DNA of 64,000 nucleotides from an uncultured Methanobrevibacter sp. (GCF_902770715.1 NZ_CACXTS010000002.1:42302-106301), one strand, 5' to 3'. Shown: positions 51,040-60,964, counted from the stretch's first letter. The notes: generated from the sequence alone by a model not told the origin. Made by a program: numbers and translations.

Positions 51040-51817
51040 ATTTATCTTCAAATTCCACTAAGACACCCAACAGCAAATCATCTAATCGATTGATACTGTT
51101 ATCCACAATATCTTCAGGAACATCCCAGAATGCAGATGCAATGCCACCGGCAATGGCCGCCTGAGTATCTGCATCTCCGCCAAGAGAGACCGTATTTCTG
51201 ATGGTGTCTTCATAATCATCAGCTTCCAAAAAGCAGATGATTGATTCGGGTACGCTTCCTGCACATGAAACGTCAAACGAATAATAAGGCCTTATCTCAT
51301 CCACTGTCCTGTCCAAATCATATTGATATCTGGTTTCAACATGGTCCTTGATTTCATCCTTACTGGCTCCAATCTTTGCAAGATAGATTGCATCCACTGT
51401 AGCTAAAGCTCCTTTTATTCCTTCAGGATGATTATGGGTAACTGCTGCAGACTTATAAGCTAAATCCTGAGCTTCTTCAAGTGAATCCGCAACCCAGGCA
51501 CATGGTGAGACCCTCATTGCAGAACCGTTCGCCCAACTTCCGTAAGGCTTTGGGTTTTCTTGCATTACCCACTGGCTGAACATTCTGCCGTAACCTGCAT
51601 TTGGATATTTACTGCCGAAATACTGTAATTCTTTAATTAACACACTTTGTGAAGTTTTATCCTTAATCAACCAATTGGCAATAGCCAATGTCATGACAGT
51701 ATCATCTGTAAATATTGACCTGTCTGTAAACAATTCAAAATCCTTTGTTTTAATTGAATTGAACTCTCTGGTTGATCCGATAATGTCTCCGCAAATTGTT
51801 CCGATAATACCTTTCAT
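51032..51817 (-). CDS. ADP-ribosylglycohydrolase-family protein (ARH/DraG type)
   Basis: A 261-residue all-helical hydrolase that would remove ADP-ribose from proteins or small molecules. Metal-binding motifs: 'GTICGDIIGSTREFNSIKT' (5-23), 'SIFTDDTVMTLAIANWL' (the TDD pair) and 'NTVSLGGDADTQAAIAGGIA' (GGDADT near the C-terminus), which together coordinate two Mg ions. No ADP-ribosyltransferase is in the window. Upstream is a 385-base spacer with two inverted repeats. Confidence 0.9.
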   Translation of the reverse strand: MKGIIGTICGDIIGSTREFNSIKTKDFELFTDRSIFTDDTVMTLAIANWLIKDKTSQSVLIKELQYFGSKYPNAGYGRMFSQWVMQENPKPYGSWANGSAMRVSPCAWVADSLEEAQDLAYKSAAVTHNHPEGIKGALATVDAIYLAKIGASKDEIKDHVETRYQYDLDRTVDEIRPYYSFDVSCAGSVPESIICFLEADDYEDTIRNTVSLGGDADTQAAIAGGIASAFWDVPEDIVDNSINRLDDLLLGVLVEFEDKFM

Positions 51818-51903
51818 GATATTATATTGTGTTTATGTAGTTAATAAAGTTATTGCTTGACGCGTGAAATAATATCTGTGCAAAATTTTGCAATTAAAAA
51901 TAG

Positions 51904-51938
51904 ATAGCTATCAAAGTAGAATTAACTTCGATAGCTAT
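51904..51938. repeat. 14-bp inverted repeat (one mismatch)
   Basis: ATAGCTATCAAAGT (51904-51917) and ACTTCGATAGCTAT (51925-51938) pair with one mismatch around a 7-base loop. It is about 90 bases upstream of the ADP-ribosylglycohydrolase start. It may be an operator, a hairpin RNA, or the end of a small mobile element. Confidence 0.5.
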
Positions 51939-52105
51939 TGTAGACAGTCAAAGAAACCTACATAAATGTTTACATAAATCTCTTTTCAATTAATTATTCT
52001 ATATCGTTGGAGAAAAAGCAATAGCCTGCATCTATCACTTGCCAATGATGAATTCCCATAGAATAAATTAATTCGAAAGATAATCAAATACTAACTATTT
52101 AACAT

Positions 52106-52147
52106 TCTTTCTAACATTAGTAAAAAAAGATACCAATGTTAGAAAGA
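52106..52147. repeat. Perfect 13-bp inverted repeat
   Basis: TCTTTCTAACATT (52106-52118) and AATGTTAGAAAGA (52135-52147), 16-base A-rich spacer. Located just past the 3' end of the disrupted mvhD. No U-run follows on the minus strand, so a simple terminator is less likely than a structural or mobile remnant. Confidence 0.5.
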
Positions 52148-52202
52148 CAATTAAGGGACAGATAGTCCTCTAAAACAACTATCCGCCCAAGCAGTCATTT
52201 AA

Positions 52203-52606
52203 TTATTCTAATTCCAATGGTCCCAACTTAGTTAAAGTCTTATGAAATTCCTCCATTGTGGTTTTGAATTTTTCACCTTCGGAAGCTGAAATCCATTCAT
52301 GTCTGAACCTTTCTTTTTCAATGCCGAATTCCTCAAGAATGTCTTCAACGATTTTTGATCTTCTTGACCATTTGTAGTTTCCTGCATCATAGTGGCAGTC
52401 CCCAATATGGCCGCCCCCTACAAATACTCCGTCGGCACCTTCCTGAAATGCTTTGAAAATCATTGAAGGACTAATTCTTCCTGAACACATTACACGAATG
52501 ATTCTGACATTTGGCGGGTATTGCATACGTGCGGTTCCAGCAGTATCTGCTCCACCATAACAACACCAGTTACATATAAACCTACAATTTTTAAATCATC
52601 AGACAT
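52203..52606 (-). pseudogene. mvhD: mvhD-like gene with a one-base frameshift
   Basis: MvhD is the Fe-S subunit carrying electrons from F420-non-reducing hydrogenase to heterodisulfide reductase. From ATG 52606 frame one gives 'MSDDLKIVG', then breaks. One base deleted near 52577-52579 restores '[20 protein letters not shown]', and the next frame continues in full ('[20 protein letters not shown]', '[20 protein letters not shown]') to the stop at 52203. The 404-base span is one base short of 135 codons. The open part from ATG 52526 would encode 107 aa but lacks the CNWCC cysteines. No mvhG/A/B follows. It is either a decayed copy, or a sequencing error; I see no slippery site for programmed shifting. 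Confidence 0.8.
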
Positions 52607-52616
52607 CAAATCACCT

Positions 52617-52701
52617 CATAATTCAGTTTTTTCTGGACTGTATAATGGAGGTTTTACATCATCTGAAACTCCAGCTACATAACCAGTTCTATTATAGTAT
52701 T
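52617..52701 (-). pseudogene. Remnant of an upstream gene's 3' end
   Basis: On the minus strand, between an in-frame stop near 52704 and a TGA at 52617-52619, the frame reads 'YYNRTGYVAGVSDDVKPPLY' and then 'SPEKTEL'. Its proline/charged composition and its position 11 bases before the mvhD start look like the C-terminal tail of a lost gene that preceded mvhD in an operon. The parent protein is not identified. Confidence 0.4.
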
Positions 52702-52865
52702 AAGCATTATTATTCAAAAACGGAAAAAATTTAAATATCATGATTAATTATTATAAATACGAATGTCCAATGGAAAAGTAATACATTTAAAAAAAAGAAT
52801 GCAACATATTTTTTACAAAAAATATTTACAAAGTTTACCAAAAAAAGTTAAAAAAAAGAGAGAAA

Positions 52866-53846
52866 TTATGCGCTTCTCTCAAGTACGAAATCTGCAATAT
52901 CTTTAAGTACTTGTTTAGATGAAGAGTCATCCAATATTTCAAGTACTTCTTTTGCTTTGTCAACAGATTCTAATGCCAAATTGCGAGCATATTCAATAGC
53001 ACCACAATTTGTTAAAATTTCAATCGCTTCATCTATCTCATCTTGAGAATTATTTTCAGCTTTTAAGATTTCAAGCAATCTGTCATCATCGACGCTTTCC
53101 AAACCTTTGATTGCAATGATTGTCATCTTGCCTTTGCCGATGTCTGAACCGATTGGTTTACCTAATGTTTCCTCATCGGATGCAAGATCAAGGTAATCAT
53201 CCTGAATCTGGAAAGCAAGACCAATCAAACGGCCATACTCATACATTGCATCAATGACTTCATCAGAGGCACCGCCCATAATGGCTCCCGCTTTTGTAGC
53301 GGCTGCAATCAATGCACCGGTCTTTTTGAAAATCATTTCCATGTATTCATCTTCGGTTACATCGAATCTTTCTTCAAAGCCCATGTCCAAAGCCTGACCT
53401 TCACAGATTTTTACGCAAGCATCTGCAACGGTAGCTAAAGCCTTATTATTCTGATCTGAACTGGTTCCTTCAGTACCGATAATGATTTCAAAAGCTTTGG
53501 AGAACAAGGTGTCCCCTGCTAAAATTGCAACATCATCGCCCCAAACCTTGTGGACGGAAGGCATTCCCCTTCTCATATCATCCTGATCCATGATATCATC
53601 ATGAATCAATGAAAATGTGTGGATAAGTTCAATAGCTGCAGCTGATTTCAAGGCGTTTGTGCGTTCACCGCCAACAGCTTCGGAAGTTATTAATGTTAAA
53701 GCCGGCCTAAGCATTTTTCCTCCAGCCCTTGTTAAGTAAACAGATGCTTCAGCAAGATTATCTGGAGTAATAGTGGCTAATTCTTCTTCAATAGTTTTTG
53801 TAATGTCTTCGGAATAAGTTCCGAGTACTTCTTTTACATCACTCAT
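52866..53846 (-). CDS. idsA: Short-chain polyprenyl diphosphate synthase (FPP/GGPP synthase)
   Basis: Makes farnesyl/geranylgeranyl diphosphate, the side chains of archaeal ether lipids (326 aa). First Asp-rich motif '[20 protein letters not shown]' (DDxxD, about 86-90 plus the MRRG that follows), '[19 protein letters not shown]'-type region ('[17 protein letters not shown]') near residue 37, and second motif '[18 protein letters not shown]'. It ends a run of mevalonate-pathway genes and starts 13 bases after the RNase J gene. Confidence 0.95.
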   Translation of the reverse strand: MSDVKEVLGTYSEDITKTIEEELATITPDNLAEASVYLTRAGGKMLRPALTLITSEAVGGERTNALKSAAAIELIHTFSLIHDDIMDQDDMRRGMPSVHKVWGDDVAILAGDTLFSKAFEIIIGTEGTSSDQNNKALATVADACVKICEGQALDMGFEERFDVTEDEYMEMIFKKTGALIAAATKAGAIMGGASDEVIDAMYEYGRLIGLAFQIQDDYLDLASDEETLGKPIGSDIGKGKMTIIAIKGLESVDDDRLLEILKAENNSQDEIDEAIEILTNCGAIEYARNLALESVDKAKEVLEILDDSSSKQVLKDIADFVLERSA

Positions 53847-53859
53847 TTAAATCCCTCAT

Positions 53860-55203
53860 TTAACTTTTAAAAACTTGTGCTTGTGCATTTCTCAAGATAT
53901 GAATATCATATCCGATTCTGTATCCCTCTTCTTCAGCAAGTTCAGCATAAGCTGCAAGCATTGATAAATCCCCGTGTGCCGGAATAATATGTTGCGGTTT
54001 TAGCATACGCAAGAATTCCCTATGGTCTTCTCTTCCAGCGTGTCCGGAAACGTGAGCATTAGGATAAATTCTAGCACCTTTTAACTTTAATCTCCTTTCC
54101 ATAATATGCCTGTTAGCTGCATTAGTTGGATTAGGAATGATTGGTGCTGAAATAATAATATTATCACCTTTTTTGATATTGAACGGAGTTCTGCCATTGG
54201 CTATCCTTGGAAGCAATGCATCAGGTTCACCTTGGTGTCCTGTAGTTACAAGCAAGTAATTTGCCCTATCCTCATCAGCCTTCATTAAGGCTTTGTTCAC
54301 AGCTTTTGGAGAGCCGTAAATACTTGCGTTTTTAGGCAATTTCAAAATTCCCAATTTCTGTGCTATACCGCAGAATCTTTCCATTGACCTTCCAAGGAAA
54401 AATATTTCCCTGTGACTTTTCTTTGCAATATCCGCAATAGCCTGAACACGTTCAACGTGAGATGAAAATGTGGTAACTATCATACCAGTCTTTTCCTGTA
54501 AAGGATTCTTCATTACATCCTCTAGAATATTACGGGCAATACGCTCCGAATGAGTTTTTACTTCATTATAATTAATGGCATTAGTTGTCTCTACAATTAA
54601 TGCAAGCACTCCTTCCCTACCTAACTCTTTTAATCTTTTATAGTCCGGTGGAGGAGACACCTTTTGATGATTGTCAAATTTGAAATCCAAAGCATAAACA
54701 ATTATGCCCTCCGGAGTATGTAAAACCGGAAATACCGCTTGTGGAATACTATGTGTTGATTGAACAAATTCTAAAGTAATGTCCTTTGAAAGTTTTATCT
54801 TATTCCCCGGATTTAAAGGCTTGATTTCATTGGTTACTTTGAATTTGCGTTCTCCTTTAATTTGTTTTTCAATCAAAGCGGCAGTATAAGGTGTTCCAAT
54901 TAATGGTGCATCATATCTGTGTGCCAATTTTGCAACTGCACCGATGTGGTCCAAGTGACCGTGTGAAAAGACGATTGCCTTAACTTTTCCGTCAACGTCT
55001 TTCATCAATGTGTCATCTGGAATAACACCCCTTTCAATTAAATCTAAACTATGCATCCGATCGATATCTGTATCTTCGTGCATACTAATCCTGTCCAAGT
55101 GAATACCCATATCAAAAATAATTACGTCTTCATTAATCTTGACGGCAGTCATGTTTTTCCCGACTTCCTGGTATCCACCAATAGCGATTACTTCAACGCT
55201 CAT
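53860..55203 (-). CDS. rnj: Ribonuclease J, archaeal type
   Basis: Beta-CASP/MBL ribonuclease (447 aa), a 5'-3' exoribonuclease in euryarchaea. Zinc motif 'FSHGHLDHIGAVAKLAHRYD' (HxHxDH), 'STHSIPQAVFPVLHTPEGII', 'YALDFKFDNHQ', then the beta-CASP part with 'MIVTTFSSHVERVQAIADIA', 'VTTGHQGEPDALLPRIANGR', 'AHVSGHAGREDHREFLRMLK' and 'IIPAHGDLSML'. It lacks the C-terminal extension of bacterial RNase J. It lies between fni and idsA; the spacing (3 and 13 bases) indicates the same transcript as the isoprenoid genes. Confidence 0.93.
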   Translation of the reverse strand: MSVEVIAIGGYQEVGKNMTAVKINEDVIIFDMGIHLDRISMHEDTDIDRMHSLDLIERGVIPDDTLMKDVDGKVKAIVFSHGHLDHIGAVAKLAHRYDAPLIGTPYTAALIEKQIKGERKFKVTNEIKPLNPGNKIKLSKDITLEFVQSTHSIPQAVFPVLHTPEGIIVYALDFKFDNHQKVSPPPDYKRLKELGREGVLALIVETTNAINYNEVKTHSERIARNILEDVMKNPLQEKTGMIVTTFSSHVERVQAIADIAKKSHREIFFLGRSMERFCGIAQKLGILKLPKNASIYGSPKAVNKALMKADEDRANYLLVTTGHQGEPDALLPRIANGRTPFNIKKGDNIIISAPIIPNPTNAANRHIMERRLKLKGARIYPNAHVSGHAGREDHREFLRMLKPQHIIPAHGDLSMLAAYAELAEEEGYRIGYDIHILRNAQAQVFKS

Positions 55204-55206
55204 GTT

Positions 55207-56253
55207 TCATCTCCTTGAATAATTTTTTGTGTTAATACCTCTTTCATTTAGCCATTCTCTTGTTTTTCCGCGAATAACCAAATTAGATTGTTTTAATTCT
55301 TCAATGTTATTAGCACCAACTAAAAACATTGCAATTCTTAATGAATTATTGAATCTTTCAATGAATTTGTTAAGTTGATCTTGAGAAGTAGAATTTTTCA
55401 AAAATGGCAGTGCCATACCAACAGCATCGGCACCGAGGGCAATGGCTTTAGCGGCTTCAAGACCGCTACGAATTCCTCCTGATGAAATAACAGGAACGTC
55501 AACTGCATTAACAACTTCAACAGTGCTAATTGCTGTTGGAATTCCCCAATCCCAGAAGGTTTCGCCTAAATATCTGTCTTCAGCCCTATATGTTTCCACA
55601 GCTGCCCAGCTGGTTCCTCCGGCACCTTCAATATCAATATAATCAACACCTACATCAACCAATAATTTTGCAGATTCTCCGGATATTCCGCATCCGGTTT
55701 CCTTAGCAACAATTGGAATTTCCACGCAGTCAGTGATTTTGCCGATTAAATCAAGATATCCTCTTGCATCCAAATCACCTTCAGGCTGTATTGATTCTTG
55801 AAGAGGATTTAGATGAATAGCCAAGATATCGGCATCCAAAATTTCAACAGCCTTTTCCGCCAAGTTTAATTGAGGCGCTCCGATATTTCCAACAAGTAAA
55901 CAATTTGGAGCGTTTTCACGAACAACAGTGTAAGTGTCTTCAAGTTCAGGATGTTCACAAGCTGCTCTTTGAGACCCAACACCCAATGCAATGCCATTGC
56001 TTTCAGCGGCAATCGCTAACTGCTTATTGATTTCCTTTGAAGCAGGGTGCCCTCCGGTAATTGCTGTTATGAATAAAGGTGAATCTAATTTTTTGCCGAA
56101 TACGGAAGTGGATAAGTCAATTTCATTTTTGTCAACTTCCGGCAATACATTGTGGATTAATTCAATATCTTCAAATCCTGTAGTCTTATTCTTAAATTCC
56201 ACATCATAATTTTCACAAATTAATAAATGCTCTAATTTTCTATCTGAAATCAT
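55207..56253 (-). CDS. fni: Type 2 isopentenyl-diphosphate delta-isomerase
   Basis: FMN-dependent isomerisation of IPP to DMAPP (348 aa). '[20 protein letters not shown]' at the N-terminus, '[20 protein letters not shown]', 'GVGSQRAA', 'GNIGAPQLN', '[16 protein letters not shown]' (catalytic His-Asn-Gln region), '[11 protein letters not shown]'-type region ('[16 protein letters not shown]') and '[20 protein letters not shown]' for FMN phosphate. It follows the isopentenyl phosphate kinase gene by three bases, giving the kinase-isomerase pair of the archaeal mevalonate pathway. Confidence 0.95.
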   Translation of the reverse strand: MISDRKLEHLLICENYDVEFKNKTTGFEDIELIHNVLPEVDKNEIDLSTSVFGKKLDSPLFITAITGGHPASKEINKQLAIAAESNGIALGVGSQRAACEHPELEDTYTVVRENAPNCLLVGNIGAPQLNLAEKAVEILDADILAIHLNPLQESIQPEGDLDARGYLDLIGKITDCVEIPIVAKETGCGISGESAKLLVDVGVDYIDIEGAGGTSWAAVETYRAEDRYLGETFWDWGIPTAISTVEVVNAVDVPVISSGGIRSGLEAAKAIALGADAVGMALPFLKNSTSQDQLNKFIERFNNSLRIAMFLVGANNIEELKQSNLVIRGKTREWLNERGINTKNYSRR

Positions 56254-56256
56254 GTG

Positions 56257-57057
56257 TTAATTTCCCCTTGAAATTACAGTTCCTTTTACGTCTTCATTTT
56301 CCAATACTTTAAAAATATTATTTTCAACTTCAGCATTTATTATCTTGGATTCAATTCCTAAATCTGCTAAATATAATAATTCTTTAATTTTACCCACCAT
56401 TCCACCGGTGACGTCAACATTTGTTGTTCCTTCCAATGTTTCCAAATCATCTAAAGAAGAGAATTTATCAAAAAATATCGCATCATCATGTGTTTTAGGG
56501 TTTTTATCATACACACCATCAACGTCAGTTCCGAGTATGACTCTGTCAGGGTTAAGATTTATTGCCAAATATTGTATAATCTGATCGCCGGAAATGACGC
56601 AAAGCTCCAACTCGTCATCCAATACGACATCCCCATAAATAACCGGGATAAAACCTTTAGCCAAATATCTCTTAAAGGAATCAAGATTTCCTTGAGTTAT
56701 CCTTTTATTTGTAGCTGTCATGAAACTGGAAGCTGGTATTGCAACTACAGGCAATCCTTCCTTAATGAATTCTTCACAAATCAGCATGTTCAATTTTTTA
56801 ACTGCATTTTGAATTTCGCAAAATCCAATTCTTTTTTGAGGATACTCTGACTCTTCAAATCTTTCGCCGATCTTATATTTCTTGGCTGGAGGATGTCCAA
56901 AAGAACCTGCTCCATGAACTATAATCAACTCTTTGAAAGAATTATCCAAAGATGATTTGATTTCAAGAGCAATTCTTTTAAGGCTTTCACTGTCAACCTC
57001 GCTTTCAATGGAGTCCTTATTAGTTAAAATACTTCCGCCAATTTTTAAAATTATCAT
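56257..57057 (-). CDS. ipk: Isopentenyl phosphate kinase
   Basis: Amino-acid-kinase-fold enzyme (266 aa) that phosphorylates isopentenyl phosphate to IPP, the last step before isomerisation in the modified archaeal mevalonate pathway. 'ILKIGGSILTNKDSIESEVD' (3-22) is the ATP/phosphate loop; 'LIIVHGAGSFGHPPAKKYKI' carries the catalytic His of the IPK class; 'VILGTDVDGVYDKNPKTHDD' and 'DVTGGMVGKIKELLYLA' close the nucleotide site. It is between mevalonate kinase (4 bases) and fni. Confidence 0.95.
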   Translation of the reverse strand: MIILKIGGSILTNKDSIESEVDSESLKRIALEIKSSLDNSFKELIIVHGAGSFGHPPAKKYKIGERFEESEYPQKRIGFCEIQNAVKKLNMLICEEFIKEGLPVVAIPASSFMTATNKRITQGNLDSFKRYLAKGFIPVIYGDVVLDDELELCVISGDQIIQYLAINLNPDRVILGTDVDGVYDKNPKTHDDAIFFDKFSSLDDLETLEGTTNVDVTGGMVGKIKELLYLADLGIESKIINAEVENNIFKVLENEDVKGTVISRGN

Positions 57058-57061
57058 AAAA

Positions 57062-58024
57062 TCACATGTAAACCCTTGAAGAAACTCCCCTTTTAGTAAA
57101 GTTGACCTTTAAAATATTGTCATCACGGGCAATGGCATTAGCCACTTCATCCACTTTTCCAGGACAGAGTGCGATAATGCTTCCTCCGCCTCCTGCACCG
57201 GTAGTTTTGGAACCTATTGCACCGGCTTCTCTTGCATTATACACCATACGGGATAATTCCAATGTATTCACACCAATAACATCTAAGAATCCATGATTGA
57301 TATTCATTAATTCGCCTATTTTATTGTAATCCTTTTTCAAAATAGCCTGCTTAGCGTAATTGGTCAAATTCCCCATGGCGGTAATGACTGGATTTATAAT
57401 TTTCGGATTTCTATTCTTCAAATTCCTAACATCCTTAACCATCTTTCCAGTGTTTCCGTGTTTGGTTGTATAACCCACAACAAATGGTGCATTGAAGTTA
57501 ACTTTGAAATGCTCAACTTTCTTGTTTCTTGATAAGTAAACAAGACCCCCATATGTTGAAACCAAAGTGTCAAGGGGACTGGCTACGCCCTGAACGGCTT
57601 GTTCAACCATGTGAGCATCATGAGCCAATGATTTCTTATTAAACCTAACATTATGATATCTGTATAATGCCGCCAATGTAGCTACAGTAACGGCCGCAGA
57701 AGAACCGAGTCCTGAACCGATAGGAACATTTGATGACAATGTTATTTCTATTGGAGAGTGATCGTGTGCTCTATAAAGAGATTCTAAAATATATCTAATA
57801 ATACCTGGTTTTCCTTTTGTTAAAATGTATCTTTTTTCTCTTGAAATTAATTCCGCTTCAAATCCAATATCAGGTGCTTTAAAAATAGATTTCTCAGAAT
57901 TGGATTCTCTAATGGTAATATAAGCTCTCTTATTAACGGCACCTGCAATAGCAGGTTCTCCATAAACCACAGAATGTTCACCAAATAAAATTGTTTTTGC
58001 AGGAGCAGAAGCTTTTGCTATCAT
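57062..58024 (-). CDS. mvk: Mevalonate kinase
   Basis: GHMP kinase (320 aa) phosphorylating mevalonate. 'SAPAKTILFGEHSVVYGEPA' (6-25), the ATP loop 'VPIGSGLGSSAAVTVATLAA' and 'AREAGAIGSKTTGAGGGGSI' are the three GHMP motifs. 'GVASPLDTLVSTYGGLVYL' has the catalytic Asp. It is part of the mvk-ipk-fni-rnj-idsA run. Confidence 0.96.
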   Translation of the reverse strand: MIAKASAPAKTILFGEHSVVYGEPAIAGAVNKRAYITIRESNSEKSIFKAPDIGFEAELISREKRYILTKGKPGIIRYILESLYRAHDHSPIEITLSSNVPIGSGLGSSAAVTVATLAALYRYHNVRFNKKSLAHDAHMVEQAVQGVASPLDTLVSTYGGLVYLSRNKKVEHFKVNFNAPFVVGYTTKHGNTGKMVKDVRNLKNRNPKIINPVITAMGNLTNYAKQAILKKDYNKIGELMNINHGFLDVIGVNTLELSRMVYNAREAGAIGSKTTGAGGGGSIIALCPGKVDEVANAIARDDNILKVNFTKRGVSSRVYM

Positions 58025-58033
58025 AAAAACACC

Positions 58034-58882
58034 CTATTTAAAAATCCCCGAAGCATATCCGACAACAGAAGTTAAATCTCCAGTAACGTCACCGCTAGTT
58101 TGGTAAGCCAATATGTCACAATCATTCTTTCCGCATCTTTTAGAAAGGGAAATGGCGGTCATTACCGGACCATAACCACACATGGTAATGTTATATTGAA
58201 TAACCTCTTCAAAAAGCTTGAATTCATTCATCTCTTCAATATCTTCCAAAACAAAGCCATCAACCTTATTGGCTTTTTCCTGATTATTAAAATGAGAAAG
58301 GTCTGTACTTGCAATAACACAATAAGACCTGTTTAATTTGTTTCCCGCTTCAAAAATAGCATTTGCCAAATCATTTGAAGTTACAAAGGTTTGAGTACCC
58401 ATCGTAATCGGGACAATTTTAAAATCATCAGAAAAATATTGAAGGAAAGGTAACTGAACTTCAATACTGTGTTCACGAAGGTGAGCATGAAAATCAGCGC
58501 TTGCAATATCCGAAACGGATATTATCTCATCAGCAAACTCGCTGTCGACATCAACGCTTCCCAATGGTGTAATCCATTGGCCTTCATTGAAAACAGAGAT
58601 TTCAGTACCGAATCCTGTGTGATTTGGACTTAAAATGATAAAAACTTCAGGAAAACCATTCTCAACGATTTTGCAATAACCGTGTGAAGCTATTGCACCA
58701 GAATATTGATAACCTGCATGAGGAACCATGACATTGATAGGGTAATCTCCATTATCAAAGTCACTTAACTTGGGAATGAAACCAATGCCAGAATCATCTA
58801 AAAAACAGCTTTCAATAAGCCTTTTTAGACTTTCAGCATCCCCTGGATAAAATGCTCCAGCAACCGCAGGTTTTCTTATCAT
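58034..58882 (-). CDS. MEMO1-family protein (AmmeMemoRadiSam system protein B)
   Basis: A 282-residue member of the MEMO family, structurally related to LigB dioxygenases. 'RKPAVAGAFYPGDAESLKRL' at the N-terminus, 'VMVPHAGYQYSGAIASHGYC' (metal His), 'IILSPNHTGFGTEIS', 'LREHSIEVQLPFLQYF' and 'VIASTDLSHFNNQEKANKVD' are conserved. The biochemical role in archaea is not established; in some genomes it pairs with AMMECR1 and a radical SAM protein, which are not adjacent here. It is located between rps2 and mvk, as in many archaea. Confidence 0.93.
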   Translation of the reverse strand: MIRKPAVAGAFYPGDAESLKRLIESCFLDDSGIGFIPKLSDFDNGDYPINVMVPHAGYQYSGAIASHGYCKIVENGFPEVFIILSPNHTGFGTEISVFNEGQWITPLGSVDVDSEFADEIISVSDIASADFHAHLREHSIEVQLPFLQYFSDDFKIVPITMGTQTFVTSNDLANAIFEAGNKLNRSYCVIASTDLSHFNNQEKANKVDGFVLEDIEEMNEFKLFEEVIQYNITMCGYGPVMTAISLSKRCGKNDCDILAYQTSGDVTGDLTSVVGYASGIFK

Positions 58883-58891
58883 TTAACTCAC

Positions 58892-59494
58892 TTAAAATTT
58901 AAGTTCGAAGTCAGTTGAATCAATATCTAGGTCACCGTCTTCAGGAATATCTCCTCTTTCTCTTAAGATTTGTCTTGCAAGTAACCAGTAAACTAAAGCA
59001 ATAGCTTTTCTACCTTTGTTGTTTACAGGAACTGCAATATCAACGAAACTGAGTAAGTTTTCAGTATCACATAAAGCAATTACAGGAATACCATTTTGTT
59101 TGGATTCTAAGATTGCTTGTGCGTCTGATCTAGGGTCAGTTACAACAATAATTTTTGGTTCAATGAATTTAGCGTAATTTGGGTTTGTTAAAGTACCTGG
59201 GATGAATCTGCCTGGAATGGTTTTTGCGCCAGTGAGTTCACCGAATTTTTTAACAGGAGCTTGACCGTATTGACGGGTAGCAACTACTAAAATGTCTTCA
59301 GGGTCGTATTTTGCTAAAAGTTTTGCAATTTGTCTAATTCTTTCATCAGTTTTTTGAATATCTAATACATATAAACCATCAGATCTTACTCTGAAAATGT
59401 ATTTTTCCATGTCACTAGTTTTTTGTTGAGTTCCGATATGTAAACCAGCTGCTAAATAATTATCTAAATCTATTAAAAGTTCATCATTTGCCAT
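58892..59494 (-). CDS. rps2: 30S ribosomal protein S2
   Basis: Archaeal S2/SA (200 aa). '[20 protein letters not shown]', '[20 protein letters not shown]', '[14 protein letters not shown]', '[14 protein letters not shown]' and '[11 protein letters not shown]' are family signatures. Transcribed with ferredoxin and enolase genes upstream in the conserved rpoN-rpoK-eno-Fd-S2-MEMO order. Confidence 0.96.
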   Translation of the reverse strand: MANDELLIDLDNYLAAGLHIGTQQKTSDMEKYIFRVRSDGLYVLDIQKTDERIRQIAKLLAKYDPEDILVVATRQYGQAPVKKFGELTGAKTIPGRFIPGTLTNPNYAKFIEPKIIVVTDPRSDAQAILESKQNGIPVIALCDTENLLSFVDIAVPVNNKGRKAIALVYWLLARQILRERGDIPEDGDLDIDSTDFELKF

Positions 59495-59506
59495 TTTATC
59501 ACCTAT

Positions 59507-59701
59507 TTAATCTTCATCTTCAATTTTAACACATTCATTTGGACATACGTCCATACATACTTCACAATAACTGCATTCTGAAGGATCAGTAATTACAATT
59601 TTGTCTCCTTCAAGAACTAATACCTCCATTGGACAGACATCAGCACATTCTGCACAGTCCGCACCATCACATTTGTCATAATCAATTGTTACTTTAGCCA
59701 T
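59507..59701 (-). CDS. 2[4Fe-4S] ferredoxin
   Basis: A 64-residue ferredoxin. Cysteine sets 'CDGADCAECADVCP' (11-24) and 'CSYCEVCMDVCP' (43-54) bind two cubane clusters; the first has a two-residue insertion. The position between eno and rps2 is conserved in archaeal operons, and its redox partner is not known. RBS GGGGATTTTAAT precedes the ATG. Confidence 0.95.
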   Translation of the reverse strand: MAKVTIDYDKCDGADCAECADVCPMEVLVLEGDKIVITDPSECSYCEVCMDVCPNECVKIEDED

Positions 59702-59719
59702 ATTAAAATCCCCAAAATT

Positions 59720-60964
59720 TTAAAATGTACCCATTTTCGGATTTGGAAGCTCCTCTTCAATACGGATAAGCTCATTCAATTTAGCTATTCTTTCCCCACC
59801 TATAGCTCCGGTTTTTATCATAGGAGATGAAAAACCAACAGCGAGATGAGCAATAGTCTCATCAGTAGTTTCACCGGATCTGTGAGATACTACAGGAACA
59901 ATATTGTTTTCTTTAGCTAACTTTACTGTAGCATAAGTTTCAGACAATGAACCTATTTGGTTCGGTTTGATAATGATTGCATTAGCAGCATTCATCTCAA
60001 TGCCTTTTGCCAAGAAGTCCTTATTTGTTACAAACAGGTCATCTCCACAGATTAGGCATCTATCGCCCACTTTTGCAGTCAATTGAGCAAATCCATCAAA
60101 GTCTGATTCGTCAAATGGGTCTTCTACATAAAACATATTATAAGTATCAATAATATCTTTTACGAAATCAATTTGATCTCCAGTATCCCTTTTAATACCA
60201 TCTTGAGCATAAATATACTTTTGCTCTTCTGCATTCCATAATTCGGAAGCAGCCATATCTAAAGAAGGCCTGATTTCAATACCTAATTCGTCACCAACTT
60301 CTTCACAAGCCTGAGCTTGAATTTCCAAAGCATTATCATTAGTGATATTAGGCACCCATCCTCCTTCATCACCTTTACCGCCGGTAAAGTTTGAATCTTT
60401 AGTTTGAATTAACTCTTTCAATCTTTTATGAACTGAAGCATTTGCAAAAATTGCATCGCTAACATTAGTGGCTCCAACAGGAACAACTAGGAATTCCTGA
60501 ATATCCGGCGCATTAATGCCTGCGTGTGCTCCACCATTCATCATATTTCCAAGAGGGAAAGGCAATTCATTTACTAAGTTTCCACCAATGTATTTATATA
60601 ATGGCATATTATAAGATGCAGCTGCAGCTTTAGCTACTGCCATGGAAATAGCAACAGCTGTATTGCCTCCAATAGCAGATAAATTGTCAGTTCCATCAAC
60701 TTCCCTTATCACTTCATCAATGGTCGCCAAGTCTTCAGCATCCATTCCAATGAGTTCAGAAGCAATTAGATTTTCCATTTCACTTACAACTTCATCAATT
60801 CCACCTTTAGGATAAGACACTACCTCTCTTGAACCAGTGCTTGCTCCACTAGGCGCAGCGGCTCTACCAGAACTATTCCAAGTAATCACATCTACTTCGA
60901 TAGTCGGGTTTCCCCTGCTGTCCAAAATCTTTCGAACTTGGACGTCTTCTATTATACTAACCAA
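59720..60964 (-). CDS. eno: Enolase
   Basis: 2-phosphoglycerate to PEP in gluconeogenesis (about 414 aa). '[16 protein letters not shown]', '[12 protein letters not shown]', '[20 protein letters not shown]', '[20 protein letters not shown]', '[16 protein letters not shown]' (catalytic Lys) and '[18 protein letters not shown]'. I place the start at TTG 60964: GAGGTG (60976-60971) lies six bases upstream, whereas a GTG at 60973 would overlap that RBS. The N-terminal sequence is then (M)[11 protein letters not shown], as in other archaeal enolases. Confidence 0.93.
   Translation of the reverse strand: MVSIIEDVQVRKILDSRGNPTIEVDVITWNSSGRAAAPSGASTGSREVVSYPKGGIDEVVSEMENLIASELIGMDAEDLATIDEVIREVDGTDNLSAIGGNTAVAISMAVAKAAAASYNMPLYKYIGGNLVNELPFPLGNMMNGGAHAGINAPDIQEFLVVPVGATNVSDAIFANASVHKRLKELIQTKDSNFTGGKGDEGGWVPNITNDNALEIQAQACEEVGDELGIEIRPSLDMAASELWNAEEQKYIYAQDGIKRDTGDQIDFVKDIIDTYNMFYVEDPFDESDFDGFAQLTAKVGDRCLICGDDLFVTNKDFLAKGIEMNAANAIIIKPNQIGSLSETYATVKLAKENNIVPVVSHRSGETTDETIAHLAVGFSSPMIKTGAIGGERIAKLNELIRIEEELPNPKMGTF

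Larger units (their letters stand above)
51818..52202. other. 385-base non-coding stretch with two inverted repeats
   Basis: No ORF of note. It holds the promoter side of the ADP-ribosylglycohydrolase gene, the hairpins at 51904-51938 and 52106-52147, a short repeated phrase (CTACATAAATGTTTACATAAAT near 51958-51980) and a GGAC-AGATA-GTCC hairpin near 52156-52168. No tRNA-like cloverleaf was seen. With the disrupted mvhD beside it, the stretch looks like decayed former coding or mobile DNA. Confidence 0.5.

Noticed and set aside
52570..52585. Programmed -1 frameshifting to express mvhD
   Set aside because: A -1 shift would give the right protein, but there is no slippery heptamer or obvious downstream structure; deletion or sequencing error is simpler.
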